Positions 53,401 to 59,639 of a stretch of 64,000 bases of DNA are shown here, piece by piece. Source of the DNA: Liolophura sinensis (Eukaryota; Mollusca; Polyplacophora; Chitonida; Chitonidae); assembly GCF_032854445.1 (NCBI RefSeq), contig NC_088302.1:19771338-19835337 (forward strand). The letters are read 5' to 3'. The notes beneath the pieces were generated by a model, which had not been told where the DNA came from, ran no database searches, and worked only from the letters and a program-made list of their open reading frames with translations. A program made the translations under genes and the position numbers. Every line of letters begins with the position of its first letter. The first letter of the stretch is position 1.

Positions 53401-53501
53401 TGCTGGACCCCCGCCGTCTGTTGGACGAGGAACAGACGTATAAGGCCTCTCTTGGAATTGAACCCAAACAGTCACGGCTCTCCGTGGTACCAACGCCGTG
53501 A
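17276..53501 (+). CDS. RASGRF: RASGRF homologue, 3' part (PH2-REM-CDC25), 17 coding exons
   Basis: Ras guanine nucleotide exchange factor of the RASGRF1/2 family, which opens the nucleotide site of Ras (and, through the DH domain of full-length forms, of Rac) at the plasma membrane after calcium signals. Seen: 17 exons with AG/GT borders and matching phases join into 994 residues plus stop. From the first full codon (Pro, 17278): second PH about 1-140; REM first half about 180-255; Ser/Pro-rich linker about 256-660; REM second half about 665-740; CDC25 domain about 750-990. The catalytic signature [14 protein letters not shown] is intact. Mammalian RASGRF proteins are about 1,240-1,270 residues. 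The missing N-terminal PH1-coiled coil-IQ-DH part was not found in the window. Exon order and positions are read from the sequence; family assignment is by remembered similarity. RASGRF1 and RASGRF2 cannot be told apart, and a single invertebrate orthologue of both is expected. Confidence 0.95.
20605..20865 (+). mobile_element. Family A SINE
   Basis: Contains cgagttcaagtccaactcat, tatgtgggaaggtcttccag, caccataatactggctgccg and ttgtataaatgaaatatttt. The A-rich tail is lost. Confidence 0.85.
21755..22125 (+). mobile_element. Family B SINE, near full length
   Basis: A tRNA-like head (A-box-like tggcgtaatggc at about 21774; B-box-like gggatcaaaccc at about 21814) is followed by a conserved body, gtgactgggtggggtgtcat and ggcatggacttgccctgtca, and the 3' end aattgtcaagtacgaagtta then aacaccaagcatac. 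The open frame at 21781-22044 is a by-product. Confidence 0.85.
24612..24890 (+). mobile_element. Family A SINE, full length
   Basis: The best preserved copy in the window. A-box match tggctcagttgg (24628-24639), B-box-like gagttcaagacc (24696-24707), core gtacatgggaaggtctggca and caacctgcggatggtcgtgg, 3' end ataagtgaaatattcttgag then taaaacaccaatc and an A-rich tail. The 3' end resembles V-SINE/RUDI-type molluscan SINEs from memory; a Repbase comparison would settle this. Confidence 0.93.
25060..25320 (-). mobile_element. Family B SINE, reverse orientation
   Basis: The reverse complement gives ..cgagacttgggatcaaagcc.., then gattgggtgggatgtcatgt and ctggtgtcttcggcatgata, matching 21755-22125. 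Confidence 0.82.
28265..29275. repeat. 44-bp minisatellite, about 23 copies, stop-free in three frames
   Basis: Nearly perfect 44-bp units (accatatataccaagaagtg ttcccaaatacccactatac caag). The main variation is A or G in cact(A/G)tacc. All three + frames, and one - frame over most of the array, lack stops, giving spurious proteins of about 356-359 residues. It lies wholly inside the intron before exon b and starts abruptly in AT-rich DNA; not judged to be coding. Confidence 0.97.
29460..29538 (+). CDS. RASGRF: RASGRF exon b: PH2 domain
   Basis: Acceptor ttgcag, donor A|gtaagt. It encodes [20 protein letters not shown] then FNFDDD, and one base is carried over. This corresponds to the vertebrate PH2 stretch containing GVISLIDCTLLEEPES. 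An intron of about 12 kb precedes it. Confidence 0.93.
29603..30033. repeat. 430-bp duplicated element, copy 1
   Basis: About 98% identical by eye to 30861-31293 (offset 1258 bp), starting gtttatacctgtaataaatc and ending ttatccgataaaac. It begins 64 bp after exon b. The region gtggttaaggtgaatgtgtg is faintly tRNA-like. A minus-strand open frame of 88 codons is kept in both copies. Confidence 0.9.
30034..30860 (+). other. RASGRF intron, nothing recognised
   Basis: AT-rich spacer between the two copies of the 430-bp duplication. Confidence 0.6.
30861..31293. repeat. 430-bp duplicated element, copy 2
   Basis: Counterpart of 29603-30033, same orientation; flanking DNA differs on both sides. Confidence 0.9.
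31294..31758 (+). other. RASGRF intron end, nothing recognised
   Basis: AT-rich, ending in the pyrimidine tract before exon c. Confidence 0.6.
31759..31931 (+). CDS. RASGRF: RASGRF exon c: PH2 core and C-terminal helix
   Basis: Acceptor cccctag, donor CAG|gttagt. Two bases complete an Asn codon, then 57 codons follow, including [11 protein letters not shown] and [20 protein letters not shown]. The last motif is the conserved PH-domain strand and C-terminal helix with its invariant Trp (vertebrate ILVASSRQEKAAWTSDISQ). It ends in phase 0. Confidence 0.95.
32279..32810 (+). mobile_element. Family A SINE split by a MITE-like insertion
   Basis: The SINE head (ggggcctctatggccttgtg..gagcctctcac) stops at about 32343 and resumes at about 32603 (ccatgcagtcgctgtgagtt) through to gagatattcttgagtacagt and the tail. 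The interruption is the element at 32344-32602. Confidence 0.88.
32344..32602. mobile_element. Palindromic MITE-like insertion inside a SINE
   Basis: About 260 bp with long inverted arms: the left arm aaaatctgagtaattcat..cgactcag pairs with the right arm ctgagtcgaattagctcc..gaattactcagattttt, and the outermost ends cactTAGAG / cactGAGAG match. No coding capacity. Flanking SINE sequence is continuous once it is removed. Confidence 0.8.
32835..32917 (+). CDS. RASGRF: RASGRF exon d: end of PH2 and linker to REM
   Basis: Acceptor ttgacag, donor AG|gtgagt. It encodes [18 protein letters not shown] and then a short Ser/Thr-rich stretch (VTMPQSV), leaving two bases. It matches the vertebrate CVDNIRCNGLMMNAF..VPQ segment. 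The next constitutive exon starts at 36835; the candidate microexon at 34081 fits between them in phase. Confidence 0.92.
33003..34080 (+). other. RASGRF intron
   Basis: A short poly-C stretch near 33010-33025; otherwise AT-rich, with T-rich DNA leading to the microexon candidate. Confidence 0.6.
34081..34107 (+). CDS. Candidate 27-nt frame-neutral microexon of RASGRF
   Basis: A tract rich in T and C ending gcatgcttacag precedes 27 nt, followed by a near-consensus donor gtgagt. Inserted between exons 32835-32917 and 36835-36910 it completes Arg from AG+G, adds SFIFNPQF, and leaves TG to pair with the G of the next exon (Trp). It therefore adds nine residues (..[16 protein letters not shown]..) without disturbing the frame. 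It sits in the PH2-REM linker, where, from memory, mammalian RASGRF1 carries extra residues compared with RASGRF2. Splice sites and phase are seen; use is inferred. Confidence 0.45.
34290..34545. repeat. Degenerate ~30-bp minisatellite
   Basis: Recurring 'gtgcaatgattggtcaac' and 'ctggtgactgtg' motifs at about 30-bp spacing with much divergence. Confidence 0.6.
34605..34752 (-). mobile_element. Family A SINE, 3' part, reverse orientation
   Basis: Starts with an inverted tail (tttattttatttatttct), then gtgttttacaccatactcta, ggtgggaggaaaccgggcag and gcaggttgcaaacagacctt, the reverse complement of family A. Confidence 0.88.
34863..35750. repeat. 44-bp minisatellite, about 20 copies
   Basis: The unit is gcctgggtggatgcagtgaa tacctgactaagtgttgtgt tatt, 44 bp; the right-hand copies are the most uniform. 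Unrelated in sequence to the 44-bp array at 28265. Intronic. Confidence 0.95.
36265..36335 (+). mobile_element. Family A SINE, 3' terminal fragment
   Basis: gtggtataagtgaaatattc followed by aaaacaccaatcaaataaat and an AAAT-type tail; 5' truncated. Confidence 0.85.
36470..36610 (+). mobile_element. Very degenerate family A SINE relic
   Basis: Weak matches to the core (gtttgtcagtaacttattgg, accctgggcactc, cctccatcctc) in the correct order. Confidence 0.4.
36835..36910 (+). CDS. RASGRF: RASGRF exon e: start of REM (RasGEF N-terminal) domain
   Basis: Acceptor tctcctcttcag, donor CAG|gtatgt. One base completes Arg, then 25 codons: [20 protein letters not shown] followed by CKVPQ. It closely matches the vertebrate RSDASLYCDDVDIRFSKTMN segment followed by SCKVLQ. 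It ends in phase 0. Confidence 0.96.
36911..37746 (+). other. RASGRF intron, nothing recognised
   Basis: AT-rich DNA between exon e and the 15-bp repeat that precedes exon f. Confidence 0.6.
37747..37808. repeat. 15-bp tandem repeat, 4 copies, just upstream of exon f
   Basis: cttaactgtttgtta-type units at 37747, 37762, 37777 and 37792. Ends about 60 bp before the acceptor at 37870; the units resemble branch-point-like ttaac motifs. Confidence 0.9.
37870..38066 (+). CDS. RASGRF: RASGRF exon f: REM domain core
   Basis: Acceptor ttgttttag, donor AT|gtaagt. It encodes [20 protein letters not shown] and [20 protein letters not shown], almost identical to vertebrate RASGRF REM helices. It ends in a less conserved stretch ([16 protein letters not shown]) where vertebrate proteins also diverge. 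Two bases are carried into the next exon to make Met. Confidence 0.97.
38116..38392 (+). mobile_element. Family A SINE, full length, 50 bp downstream of exon f
   Basis: Complete head-core-tail order: ggtttccgtggcagaagtgg, gagttcaagtccagctcatg, tacgtgggaaggtctgccag, caccataatgctggcctttg, tataagtgaaatattcttga and an (AAAT)n tail. Confidence 0.93.
38393..38942 (+). other. RASGRF intron, nothing recognised
   Basis: AT-rich remainder of the intron between exons f and g. Confidence 0.6.
38943..39148 (+). CDS. RASGRF: RASGRF exon g: REM-CDC25 linker
   Basis: Acceptor tttgacag, donor G|gtgaaa. It encodes [20 protein letters not shown], then a polar stretch with SRRISTGSM (a basophilic-kinase-like RRxS site) and [10 protein letters not shown]. 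The position matches the linker where vertebrate RASGRF1 has PKSPRATRKFSSPPP. Phase is preserved on both sides, which supports inclusion despite the weak conservation. Confidence 0.88.
39149..40181 (+). other. RASGRF intron, nothing recognised
   Basis: AT-rich intron between exons g and h, without a recognisable repeat family. Confidence 0.7.
40182..40907 (+). CDS. RASGRF: RASGRF exon h: 726-nt Ser/Pro-rich linker exon
   Basis: The largest exon: acceptor cctgtttcag, donor G|gtaagt, 241 codons plus shared codons at both ends. The N-terminal third is acidic ([33 protein letters not shown]). The C-terminal half is basic and Ser-Pro rich ([35 protein letters not shown]). Many SP/TP and RxxS sites suggest proline-directed and basophilic kinase targets and possible SH3 contacts. 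It is GC-rich relative to its introns and stop-free in the correct frame. No vertebrate counterpart is recalled; vertebrate linkers also hold phospho-sites but differ in sequence. The first ATG inside the exon region is not a start. Confidence 0.9.
40908..41675 (+). other. RASGRF intron, nothing recognised
   Basis: AT-rich first part of the intron between exons h and i. Confidence 0.6.
41676..41905 (+). mobile_element. Family B SINE, body and 3' end
   Basis: gtgactgggtggggtgttat, gtcttcggcatgatgcttca, aagaagacacagtatacata, gactgaaaaattgtacagta, ending in a cata-type tail. The tRNA-like head is missing. Confidence 0.85.
42676..43050. mobile_element. Compound palindromic MITE-like element
   Basis: The outer ends ggttactcagtgata and tatcactgagtaacc are perfect 15-bp inverted repeats, and pairing continues inward through gcgaatatatggt.tcagtaa / ttattgacaccatatatttgcg. 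Two further inner copies of the same arm lie at 42750-42793 and 42953-42990; the right pair forms a tight hairpin of about 32-bp arms (42953-43032). No open frame of note. Confidence 0.8.
43285..43365. mobile_element. Half copy of the same MITE-like arm
   Basis: tggttactctgtgataagat, atatacggtgtcagtaatcg and ggggcgaggcgtct match the left arm at 42676, including the gggcgaggcgtc spacer motif. Confidence 0.7.
43480..44080. repeat. 63-bp minisatellite, about 9-10 copies
   Basis: Unit around cccatattaatgtgttatac accccaagcagtcatacc..gtgaagtttttgacaaccca; central copies at 43834, 43897 and 43960 are exactly 63 bp apart. The period is 21 codons, which explains the long open frame 43608-44030. Confidence 0.9.
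44081..44638 (+). other. RASGRF intron end, nothing recognised
   Basis: AT-rich; ends with the pyrimidine tract before exon i. Confidence 0.6.
44639..44774 (+). CDS. RASGRF: RASGRF exon i: linker
   Basis: Acceptor tctttttcag, donor AG|gtgaga. It encodes [20 protein letters not shown] followed by [20 protein letters not shown] and RAST. It is low-complexity and Ser/Thr/Ala-rich, with two bases carried on. Assignment rests on splice sites, phase continuity, and GC content higher than the surrounding intron. Confidence 0.87.
44775..46214 (+). other. RASGRF intron, nothing recognised
   Basis: Short open frames only; no recognisable domain. Confidence 0.6.
46215..47150. repeat. 23-bp minisatellite, about 40 copies
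   Basis: Unit aatctgcatatgggtctatg gat/ggt, with variants gtgtgtggat and gcatgtggac dominating different parts. The array gives long spurious open frames on both strands. Confidence 0.95.
47480..48255. repeat. 60-bp minisatellite, about 12 copies
   Basis: Unit gcattgcctgaagcacatag taaagcctcatgtatcaagg caatttgtctgtagcactag. Clean from about 47740, degenerate on the left. A 20-codon period explains the open frame 47809-48210. It ends about 170 bp before exon j. Confidence 0.9.
48428..48528 (+). CDS. RASGRF: RASGRF exon j: Ala-rich conserved linker segment
   Basis: Acceptor ccctactag, donor G|gtgagt. It encodes [20 protein letters not shown] then [13 protein letters not shown]. This matches the vertebrate RASGRF1 stretch SALSAASAFAIATAGANEGT ahead of the second REM half, one of the few conserved pieces of the linker. 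One base is carried on, completing a Gly codon. Confidence 0.93.
48529..48949 (+). other. RASGRF intron, nothing recognised
   Basis: Short intron between exons j and k. Confidence 0.7.
48950..49059 (+). CDS. RASGRF: RASGRF exon k: second half of REM
   Basis: Acceptor attgtttcag, donor CAG|gtattg. After [17 protein letters not shown] it encodes [19 protein letters not shown], nearly the same as vertebrate [19 protein letters not shown]. This helix packs the REM against the CDC25 domain in the SOS/RASGRF fold. It ends in phase 0. Confidence 0.97.
49060..49571 (+). other. RASGRF intron, nothing recognised
   Basis: Short intron between exons k and l. Confidence 0.7.
49572..49751 (+). CDS. RASGRF: RASGRF exon l: REM C-terminal helices
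   Basis: Acceptor tggctcag, donor GCT|gtaagt, exactly 60 codons. It encodes [20 protein letters not shown], then [20 protein letters not shown] and [10 protein letters not shown]. It matches vertebrate DFETNDELKCKVIGFLEEVM..LLTQERKAAANIIR, with conserved spacing. Confidence 0.96.
49752..50144 (+). other. RASGRF intron, nothing recognised
   Basis: Short intron between exons l and m. Confidence 0.7.
50145..50242 (+). CDS. RASGRF: RASGRF exon m: start of CDC25 catalytic domain
   Basis: Acceptor ctttgacag, donor GA|gtgagt. It encodes [20 protein letters not shown] then [12 protein letters not shown]. The [13 protein letters not shown] motif is the first helix of the Ras exchanger fold (vertebrate ALEIAEQLTLLDHLVF). 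Confidence 0.96.
50243..50556 (+). other. RASGRF intron, nothing recognised
   Basis: Short AT-rich intron between exons m and n, with clear gtgagt and acag borders. Confidence 0.7.
50557..50839 (+). CDS. RASGRF: RASGRF exon n: CDC25 catalytic domain
   Basis: Acceptor gcgtaaacag, donor CAG|gttagc. One base plus 94 codons. It includes [45 protein letters not shown] and [20 protein letters not shown]. These match the conserved central helices of RASGRF ([34 protein letters not shown]). The core KW..ADICR.LHNYN motif is intact apart from Leu to Met, so nothing suggests loss of exchange activity. Confidence 0.97.
50940..51123. repeat. 28-bp AT-rich minisatellite, interrupted by a SINE
   Basis: Units tttaatacctgaacgtacaa atattcag at 28-bp spacing (51013, 51041..). 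The pattern resumes after the SINE at about 51264-51335. Confidence 0.85.
51124..51263 (-). mobile_element. Family A SINE, reverse orientation, inserted in the 28-bp array
   Basis: Inverted tail tttatttatttatttgattg, then gtactcaagaatatttcact and ggtgggaggaaaccgggcac, ending at gcaggttgctggaagac (5' truncated). Flanks acaaatgttga and acaaatattga may be a target-site duplication, but the host repeat makes this uncertain. Confidence 0.9.
51358..51455 (+). mobile_element. Family A SINE, 3' fragment
   Basis: catcctcccaccacgatggt, tgagtgaaatattcttgagt, accaatcaaataaataaata. Inverted relative to the copy 95 bp upstream. Confidence 0.88.
51456..52210 (+). other. RASGRF intron, nothing recognised
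   Basis: AT-rich, ending in the T-rich acceptor tract before exon o. Confidence 0.7.
52211..52408 (+). CDS. RASGRF: RASGRF exon o: CDC25 signature motif
   Basis: Acceptor ttttcttgcag, donor ATG|gtgaga, exactly 66 codons. It encodes [16 protein letters not shown], then [20 protein letters not shown] and [15 protein letters not shown]. The PCIPYLGxYLTDL segment is the Ras-GEF family signature; the following helical hairpin inserts into Ras. Nearly identical to vertebrate RASGRF. Confidence 0.98.
52465..52700. repeat. Degenerate ~30-bp repeats filling the intron before exon p
   Basis: Recurrent 'gtgtctgattgaaatcacct'-like motifs at roughly 30-bp spacing, strongly diverged. Confidence 0.55.
52710..52778 (+). 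CDS. RASGRF: RASGRF exon p: CDC25 C-terminal helix
   Basis: Acceptor tgcttacag, donor AGG|gtaagc, 23 codons: [20 protein letters not shown] then HAR. It matches vertebrate ISHIIREIRQFQQTAYKIEH. Phase 0 at both ends. Confidence 0.96.
52779..53387 (+). other. RASGRF intron, nothing recognised
   Basis: Last intron, between exons p and q; no repeat family recognised. Confidence 0.7.
53388..53501 (+). CDS. RASGRF: RASGRF exon q: C-terminus with stop codon
   Basis: Acceptor tgttgtag. 37 codons followed by TGA at 53499-53501: [28 protein letters not shown], and a short tail SRLSVVPTP. Vertebrate RASGRF ends similarly (TQYLLDQ..SLRIEPKLPT), so the stop is in the expected place with a tail longer by several residues. 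Confidence 0.96.
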   Translation: MTNYLLDPRRLLDEEQTYKASLGIEPKQSRLSVVPTP

Positions 53502-53870
53502 GCAGGACATCGACGCTCCGCAGGACGGCCCCCAGTCAAACCCCAGATTACTGCCGCGCACCCTCTATATGCTGCTCCACTACTCTGACAGGCTTCTCCA
53601 CGGGATGTACATAAGTCACCAAGAGTTAACTCCCTTTAATGTGAGCTGGCTTAGGAATTGCCTCTACCACAACCAAAAAAAAAAACATAAAATAAAATAA
53701 AAAACTAACAAAGGAAAAAGATTTGAAGCTGGTCAAAACAAAAGCCAAAATTCACGCTATAGCCAAACTGTGGTGATATTGGGGTAAGGCGTTGACTCAT
53801 AATTATGGCAACAGGAAAAGAGTGAAGTGGAAATAGGATGTTCTTAAAAAAATGAAGTGGGAAATGCCGC
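53502..53870 (+). other. Start of RASGRF 3' UTR
   Basis: Follows the stop codon. An A-rich stretch with overlapping aataaa-like hexamers lies at about 53672-53700, but the run of A's makes it as likely to mimic a poly(A) tail in oligo-dT cDNA as to be a true signal. The end of the transcript is not fixed by the sequence. Confidence 0.6.
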
Positions 53871-53874
53871 AAAA

Positions 53875-54312
53875 GGCCACAGTGTGTTCTGAGAGACTTG
53901 TCAAGAGTGTTGTGGGAAATTAAGATAATTTCGGAAATACTTGCAGTGAGTGTCACGTGAGGCTGATATGTTTTGAGATACTAGCATTGAGCGTAACAAA
54001 AGGCAAGGATATATTCTGAGATACTTGAAGTGAGTTTCACAAGAGGCAAGGATATGTTCTGAGATACTTCTAGAGAGTGTCACAAGAGGAGAGGATATGT
54101 TCTGAGATACTTCTAGAGAGTGTCACAAGAGGAGAGGATATGTTCTGAGATACTTCTAAAGAGTGTCACAAGAGGAGAGGATATGTTCTGAGATACTTCT
54201 AGAGAGTGTCACAAGAGGCAAGGATATGTTCTGAGACACTTCTAGAGAGTGTCACAAGAGGCAAGGATATGTTCTGAGACACTTCTAGAGAGTGTCACGA
54301 GAGGAGAGGATA
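53875..54312 (+). repeat. 43-bp minisatellite in presumed 3' UTR
   Basis: About ten copies of a 43-bp unit (core ggatatgttctgagatactt ctagagagtgtcacaagagg). Copies at 54094, 54137, 54180 and 54223 are almost identical and exactly 43 bp apart; those on the left are more diverged. Begins about 370 bp after the stop codon. Confidence 0.85.
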
Positions 54313-55100
54313 CACACCAGAATGCTGTGGTTCTTAGCTGTAAAAGTGCCACATTGTAGAGTGATGCATTCCATGATAGAGATTCAATTCTATTATCACA
54401 TGAACATAATAGAATTGTTATGTGAGCTGCTTGCCAAGTGCCAGAAAATGTTAAAATTGTGCCACAAAGAAGATGAAATTCGAAAAACAAGGTATTTCTT
54501 ACCATTGATGCATGTGATGAAAGATGAAGGAAAACAAAACGACAAGAAAACAACAGTTTACTGTTTGGCTTGTCTATTACATGACACTAATGTTTGCATT
54601 AAGAACCAAGCTTTAAAATTTGTACATCTGGGATGAAAAAAATGACGGCAACTCAACTGCTAAGATAAAAGGGAACAAGGTGTAAATACGGAACAGAAGT
54701 GGTCCCTCGTGTGGATCCAGTCCTTCTTCACCCCTGAATGTGGACTATGTGGGTCTAGTGCTTGGATTCTCCAGGTCTAGTGCAAGCATGTATTTGTGTA
54801 CCTGTTGTCACTTAAAACTGTAGTGCCGTGTATTTTTCGTTTTTTCAAACTCCTCACACATATCAAGTTTTAATTCAAACAGATCATGCCACAAGCCTAA
54901 AGTGTTGCCCAACCAGCCAGGCACTCAGATTTTTGTCTGCTTGTAAAAAAAAAAATCATGCTGATCCATACAGGTGTCATAAATGAAGAGTTCACTGAAA
55001 ATGAAAAGCACACAAAGCAGACTTTCCAGCATACTTATTTACCGGATCACAAACAAATAAAGTTCTTTTTGGTACCGATACACTGCATTCTCTGCTGATG
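54313..55100 (+). other. Presumed 3' UTR with candidate poly(A) signal
   Basis: No recognisable protein domain. A canonical AATAAA at 55056-55061 is followed by a T/G-rich stretch (gttctttttgg), a plausible cleavage region that would give a 3' UTR of about 1.6 kb. Confidence 0.4.
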
Positions 55101-57540
55101 AATTATCAGTTTTCAGCGATTCATTTATAGATTTCACAAGGTTTGTTGATTGAAGGTTTATCATTGAAGGTTAAGTTCAAAGTTGTGTACCTACAAATAT
55201 GTATTTAATACCGTTGTTTTATTGTTACTTTTACTTTCTCACGTTTGATCTGTTGTAAAATTCTTGTGATGTTTCTCTCAGGGGAGATAACTTGTCATGA
55301 TGTTATTATCATCTAGTCACTTTAATACAAAACCTTCAAAACAGCTATAGAAAAAGCTTTCCACAAAACTGTCCTTGGGGGAACTAGTGTTCTTAACAGA
55401 GACACAGATTATAGAAATGTGCTATAAGTAAAAAACCATCCTCCTGTGAATATGTGCTTCATCTGAAAATCCAGAGCAAATTTTCAGTTGTTGTTTGATT
55501 TTGACCCTAATTCTTCAACCTTTTCAACTGCCTTTACAACTTACATTTTGAAACATTTTGAGTGATGTATTGGGTGTGTAGAATTAATGTGTACCGTTTT
55601 ATGAAGCTTGCATCTTTAGTGACACAAACGAATCATTTTAGTTTCGTGTTGATAATAATTGCTTGCTTAAATTCAACAGAAAAAAAGTTCTTTAGTGGTT
55701 GAAAAGTTTGAAGATTTACAGTATTATCAGTTGAAAAAAAAAACACCCATAAACCCAACTGTTGTGATGTAAGTTAAAAATTCAAGAATACATCATTAAA
55801 CACTAATCAAATGAACTGATAAATAAACCATCACAGCAGATGCAGAAAATGTTTGTATGAAAGCCCACCTTGAAATATATCTTTCATACATTTTCCTTGC
55901 AAAGACAAGAAATGAATGTGATGAAATGAAAACCAGTGTTGGGTGCAGTTTGCACTTGCTGTTCATTTGAGACACGGTCTGTTTGCAAGTTTGTTTCTCG
56001 AGTTATTAGACAGGATGATGCTTTTAATAGAATACTACTAACTGTGTTGCAAAATCATCCCACATTACCATTTATTGGACTAGCAGAGATCAAACAATCA
56101 TGTTGAGTGATATATTTTTTTTCACATTTGAAAGCTACACACTTTATTTATAATATCTTGTATTTTTGTCCTGATTTGAAACTGCCAACTTTTTATGTTT
56201 AAAGGGTGAAAGTATGCTGAACTGTATACATATGTTCATAATTTGAAATCAAAAGAGATATTACAAAGTTCTTGGGTATGATTTCAGTTATTCATCAAGT
56301 ATTTTCTTACATCATTGGCAATTAAGAATTTGTCTTTATCAATTTTTCAGTTTTTATTTTAGAGCCTCCCAAAGCAGTTTTTGGGAGATAGGTCGGGTAA
56401 CTGTGCAGAGTTGCAGATAAATGTCTGGATGGTAAGAAATATATTAAAAGCTACTTGATAGTGAAGAACTAACACCAGCATCATTTTAATGCAAGGTTAT
56501 TTTTATTACTTGGGCCATAATTAAAGCTATGTTAGGGGTTGCCCAACTCCACATATATGGCCCTTCATGTACTCTAAAGTTTTTATTGGGATTGGATGGA
56601 ATTTCTTTGTTACTTTTATGTCACTGTTAATTTCTTTTTAAACCCCTGTCTCTTTCATTAGCCAGTATAAAATCCATACTTTTTTGAGATATGGTTGTGT
56701 GATTACCCCAAAGAATTTTTTAAGGATGGCCATAGAGTTTGGTGCATACAGCCTTAATACTGGGCCTAGCGCTTAATATGCTTTTGGCAAACTCACCCCT
56801 GATTATTAATTGCTCTTTATAAAATACATTGGAGATGCTACGGGGGGGAGGGGGGGCTACTGCTGAGTTTTTTTGTAAAAACTGATAGAAATAGAATTAA
56901 ATTCTCTCTACTGGCTGCTTTAGTTTTGTTATTAAATGCTGACCTCTATATACTTGCACAGTATCTTATGTGTTAAAAAGTCTTGTTTAGGGGCATAAGG
57001 AAAATATGCTGGTTTTATTCATCAGATTTGATTTCAGATTTCTTTATTTCTTAAATATTCAGCAAGTAACTGGAGTATTTGGGACTTAAGCTTTGTGTTG
57101 AATTTTGGCAGAAATTTCCTCTTTGAATTTAACTTGAAATCTATTTAATTTGTATTTATTTGATCCCTGATTTGTTTTTTACTTTGTTATTTGCTGATAT
57201 ACAATCCATATATTTCCTGACTGGACAGCATTATAAATACACACAATGCAGCATACTGTTTTTAATTGACATGACTTTGCAGAACCAGTATCTATGAGAA
57301 TTTACGTATCATTCCAGGCATTTCTGTTTTCAATTGTTCATTGCCTCTAAATCTTTATCTCCTTTCATGTTCTTTTTTTATTTGGAATCTTATATTTAAA
57401 TTTTACAACCTGTTCAGCATGTCTAACATTGAATTTAAGTTGTCTGTGAACATATCATTATAGTCTGTGATATAACTTATCGCTTTTGTTATTAATTATG
57501 TAACATTCGTCTGATATATTTCACTTGATCTCCATCTCTA
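55101..57540. other. AT-rich DNA downstream of RASGRF
   Basis: No recognisable exon. A weak SINE-tail-like patch lies near 55770-55830 (attcaagaatacatcattaa). It may belong to a longer 3' UTR or be intergenic. Confidence 0.5.
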
Positions 57541-57810
57541 GTTGATACCTTTGCCATAGGCTATGACAGTTGCCGATATCATACACAATTGCTACTGATC
57601 AGCTCTATTGTGCACCTTTGCCATCAGCCATGACAGTTGACAATATTACACATGATTGCTACTGATCAGCTCCATTGTGCACCTTTGCCATCAGCCATGA
57701 CAGTTGACAATATTACACAAGATTGTTACTGATGATCTCCCGTTTGCACCTTTGCCATCAGCCATGACAGTTGAAAATATCACAAACGATCGTTGCTGAT
57801 CAGCTCCTTA
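57541..57810. repeat. 67-bp repeat, 4 copies
   Basis: cacctttgccatcagccatg acagttgacaatattacaca tgattgctactgatcagctc cattgtg; copies at 57613 and 57680 are 67 bp apart. Confidence 0.9.
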
Positions 57811-59480
57811 TAATTCATAAATTTGCAATTTTCACAAGTTTCAGATTTGAAATAGAAATTGTTTTAATAGTTTCAAAACCAACTAAATTAAGCTTGAAAA
57901 AGAAGTGTTAAAATAGCTTTGCAAGGCTTGCTGTCTTCTCCACTTGTTTAATGAAAACACACTATCCATACCCTAAGCTGCATTTGAAAACCACTATCAA
58001 CACCCTGTGTGCTTGTTTGGGAAATTTTATATGTCTTTGACTGCGAGGTTTTTTGTGCATTGGTTGTACAGAAAGTCCAGTAGCCTATTAACATGGGGGT
58101 ATTATTAAAATCCAACTTAGCTTTTAGGCTTTGTTTGACCATCAGAACCTTTAGTTGTGATGCACAGTGTACTGTTCTGAGGCCAGAAGACAAATTATGC
58201 ATGGTAAATGTGTTTGTGAACAAATCCATGACACTTGCATTTGTTTTGGGAATTAAAAGAAAAGGCCTTATAACACTAATGCATAAATGATAAAGTCCAT
58301 TCACTAAAGTTCACTAAATCCAAAACCAAAAATCAATCAACCAACTGTCCCATCTCCGTTACTCCCAAACCCGTGTTTTGCTGCCTGAGGTTTTGATCAT
58401 TGAGTACATTGTGAGTGGCTGTTTGGCATTGTTACCTAAACATCATGTCGGGCTGGATCAAAAATAATGTGTTAGAAAAGCTAGGAACTTGACAAACCGA
58501 TTCAAGAGCTGAAGTATAGCATCAAAGCCATAGAATATATTTTAAACATGCTGTAGGCCTGTTAAGCTCTTTGCAATACTTGATACTAGAGTTTTGATCA
58601 GTGTCCAATTTTGAACTGATCCAATCTTTACAGATATCTACAAATTAAACTTTGTTGATGTATGTTGTTGCTGTTGTTATTCCGTTGCTGCCTTGATTGT
58701 TTTAAAGTTCTCGGGCTAGCTAGCGAGCTGTTTTATTAGGGATCAGTCTGTATGGAATTGTACAAAAGTTGCCATCATTACATGTGACCAATGAAGCAGA
58801 AACTAAACTGTGTTTTCAATCTATTACAAAACTGGTTAAATTGTTGTTCTATAAAATATCATGTTTCAATTGTTCTGTCTATTTAATATTTATTTAATAT
58901 TCTTCTGCTGTGTGATGTATAGATTTATGTATAGTGTACAATGTTGCCTGTAGTTTATAGCATGTTCCATATTGGAATGAAACACTTAAATATGTGATCT
59001 TGATTAAAGCAAAAACTTTTTACTATGAAATCGGGAATAGTAATATTACATTTAGCAAATTTTCAAGCTGAGAAAATGTCTAGTGTTTGTTTTAATGGCA
59101 TGTTTAGGGCCTTAATTCCACAACCCCAAATACAGGCTAATGAACTCTGCAACAGGTATGTTGATATATGTTATGTGAGTCAAACGATTATAAAGCCTGG
59201 GGGGATGATTTCATTGATGACTCTTGATAGTGTACAAAATCACTTGGTGAGGCAATTGAGTACAAACAATATTGCTGACATGTCGGTCTTCTATCGTTGA
59301 ACAGGAGAGAAAAAAATCTTTGAATGTTAATGTAATTATTTTGAAGAATGTATGCGTGAAGTTGCCATGCATCAGAAAAGTCATTTTTTCATGTATAGGT
59401 TTGATATTTGGCTGACCTCTATGTAAACTGCGTATGATAGTTGTTCCGCTAGTCATTCCATGAAGGTTTTATGAGAGAGT
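57811..59480. other. AT-rich DNA, nothing recognised
   Basis: Open frames up to about 118 codons show no domain I recognise. Confidence 0.5.
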
Positions 59481-59487
59481 GTATCTC

Positions 59488-59501
59488 ATATATATACATG
59501 T

Positions 59502-59557
<56 letters not shown>

Positions 59558-59562
59558 CTACA
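59488..59562. repeat. (AT)n/(GT)n microsatellite
   Basis: Alternating AT with a short tgtgtgtg end. Confidence 0.95.
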
Positions 59563-59639
59563 AGGTGATGTGTGCATACTGGATCACCGTGTGCTCTGCT
59601 TAAGGCGTTGTGAGCTATAATCTGTGATCTAACACCCAT

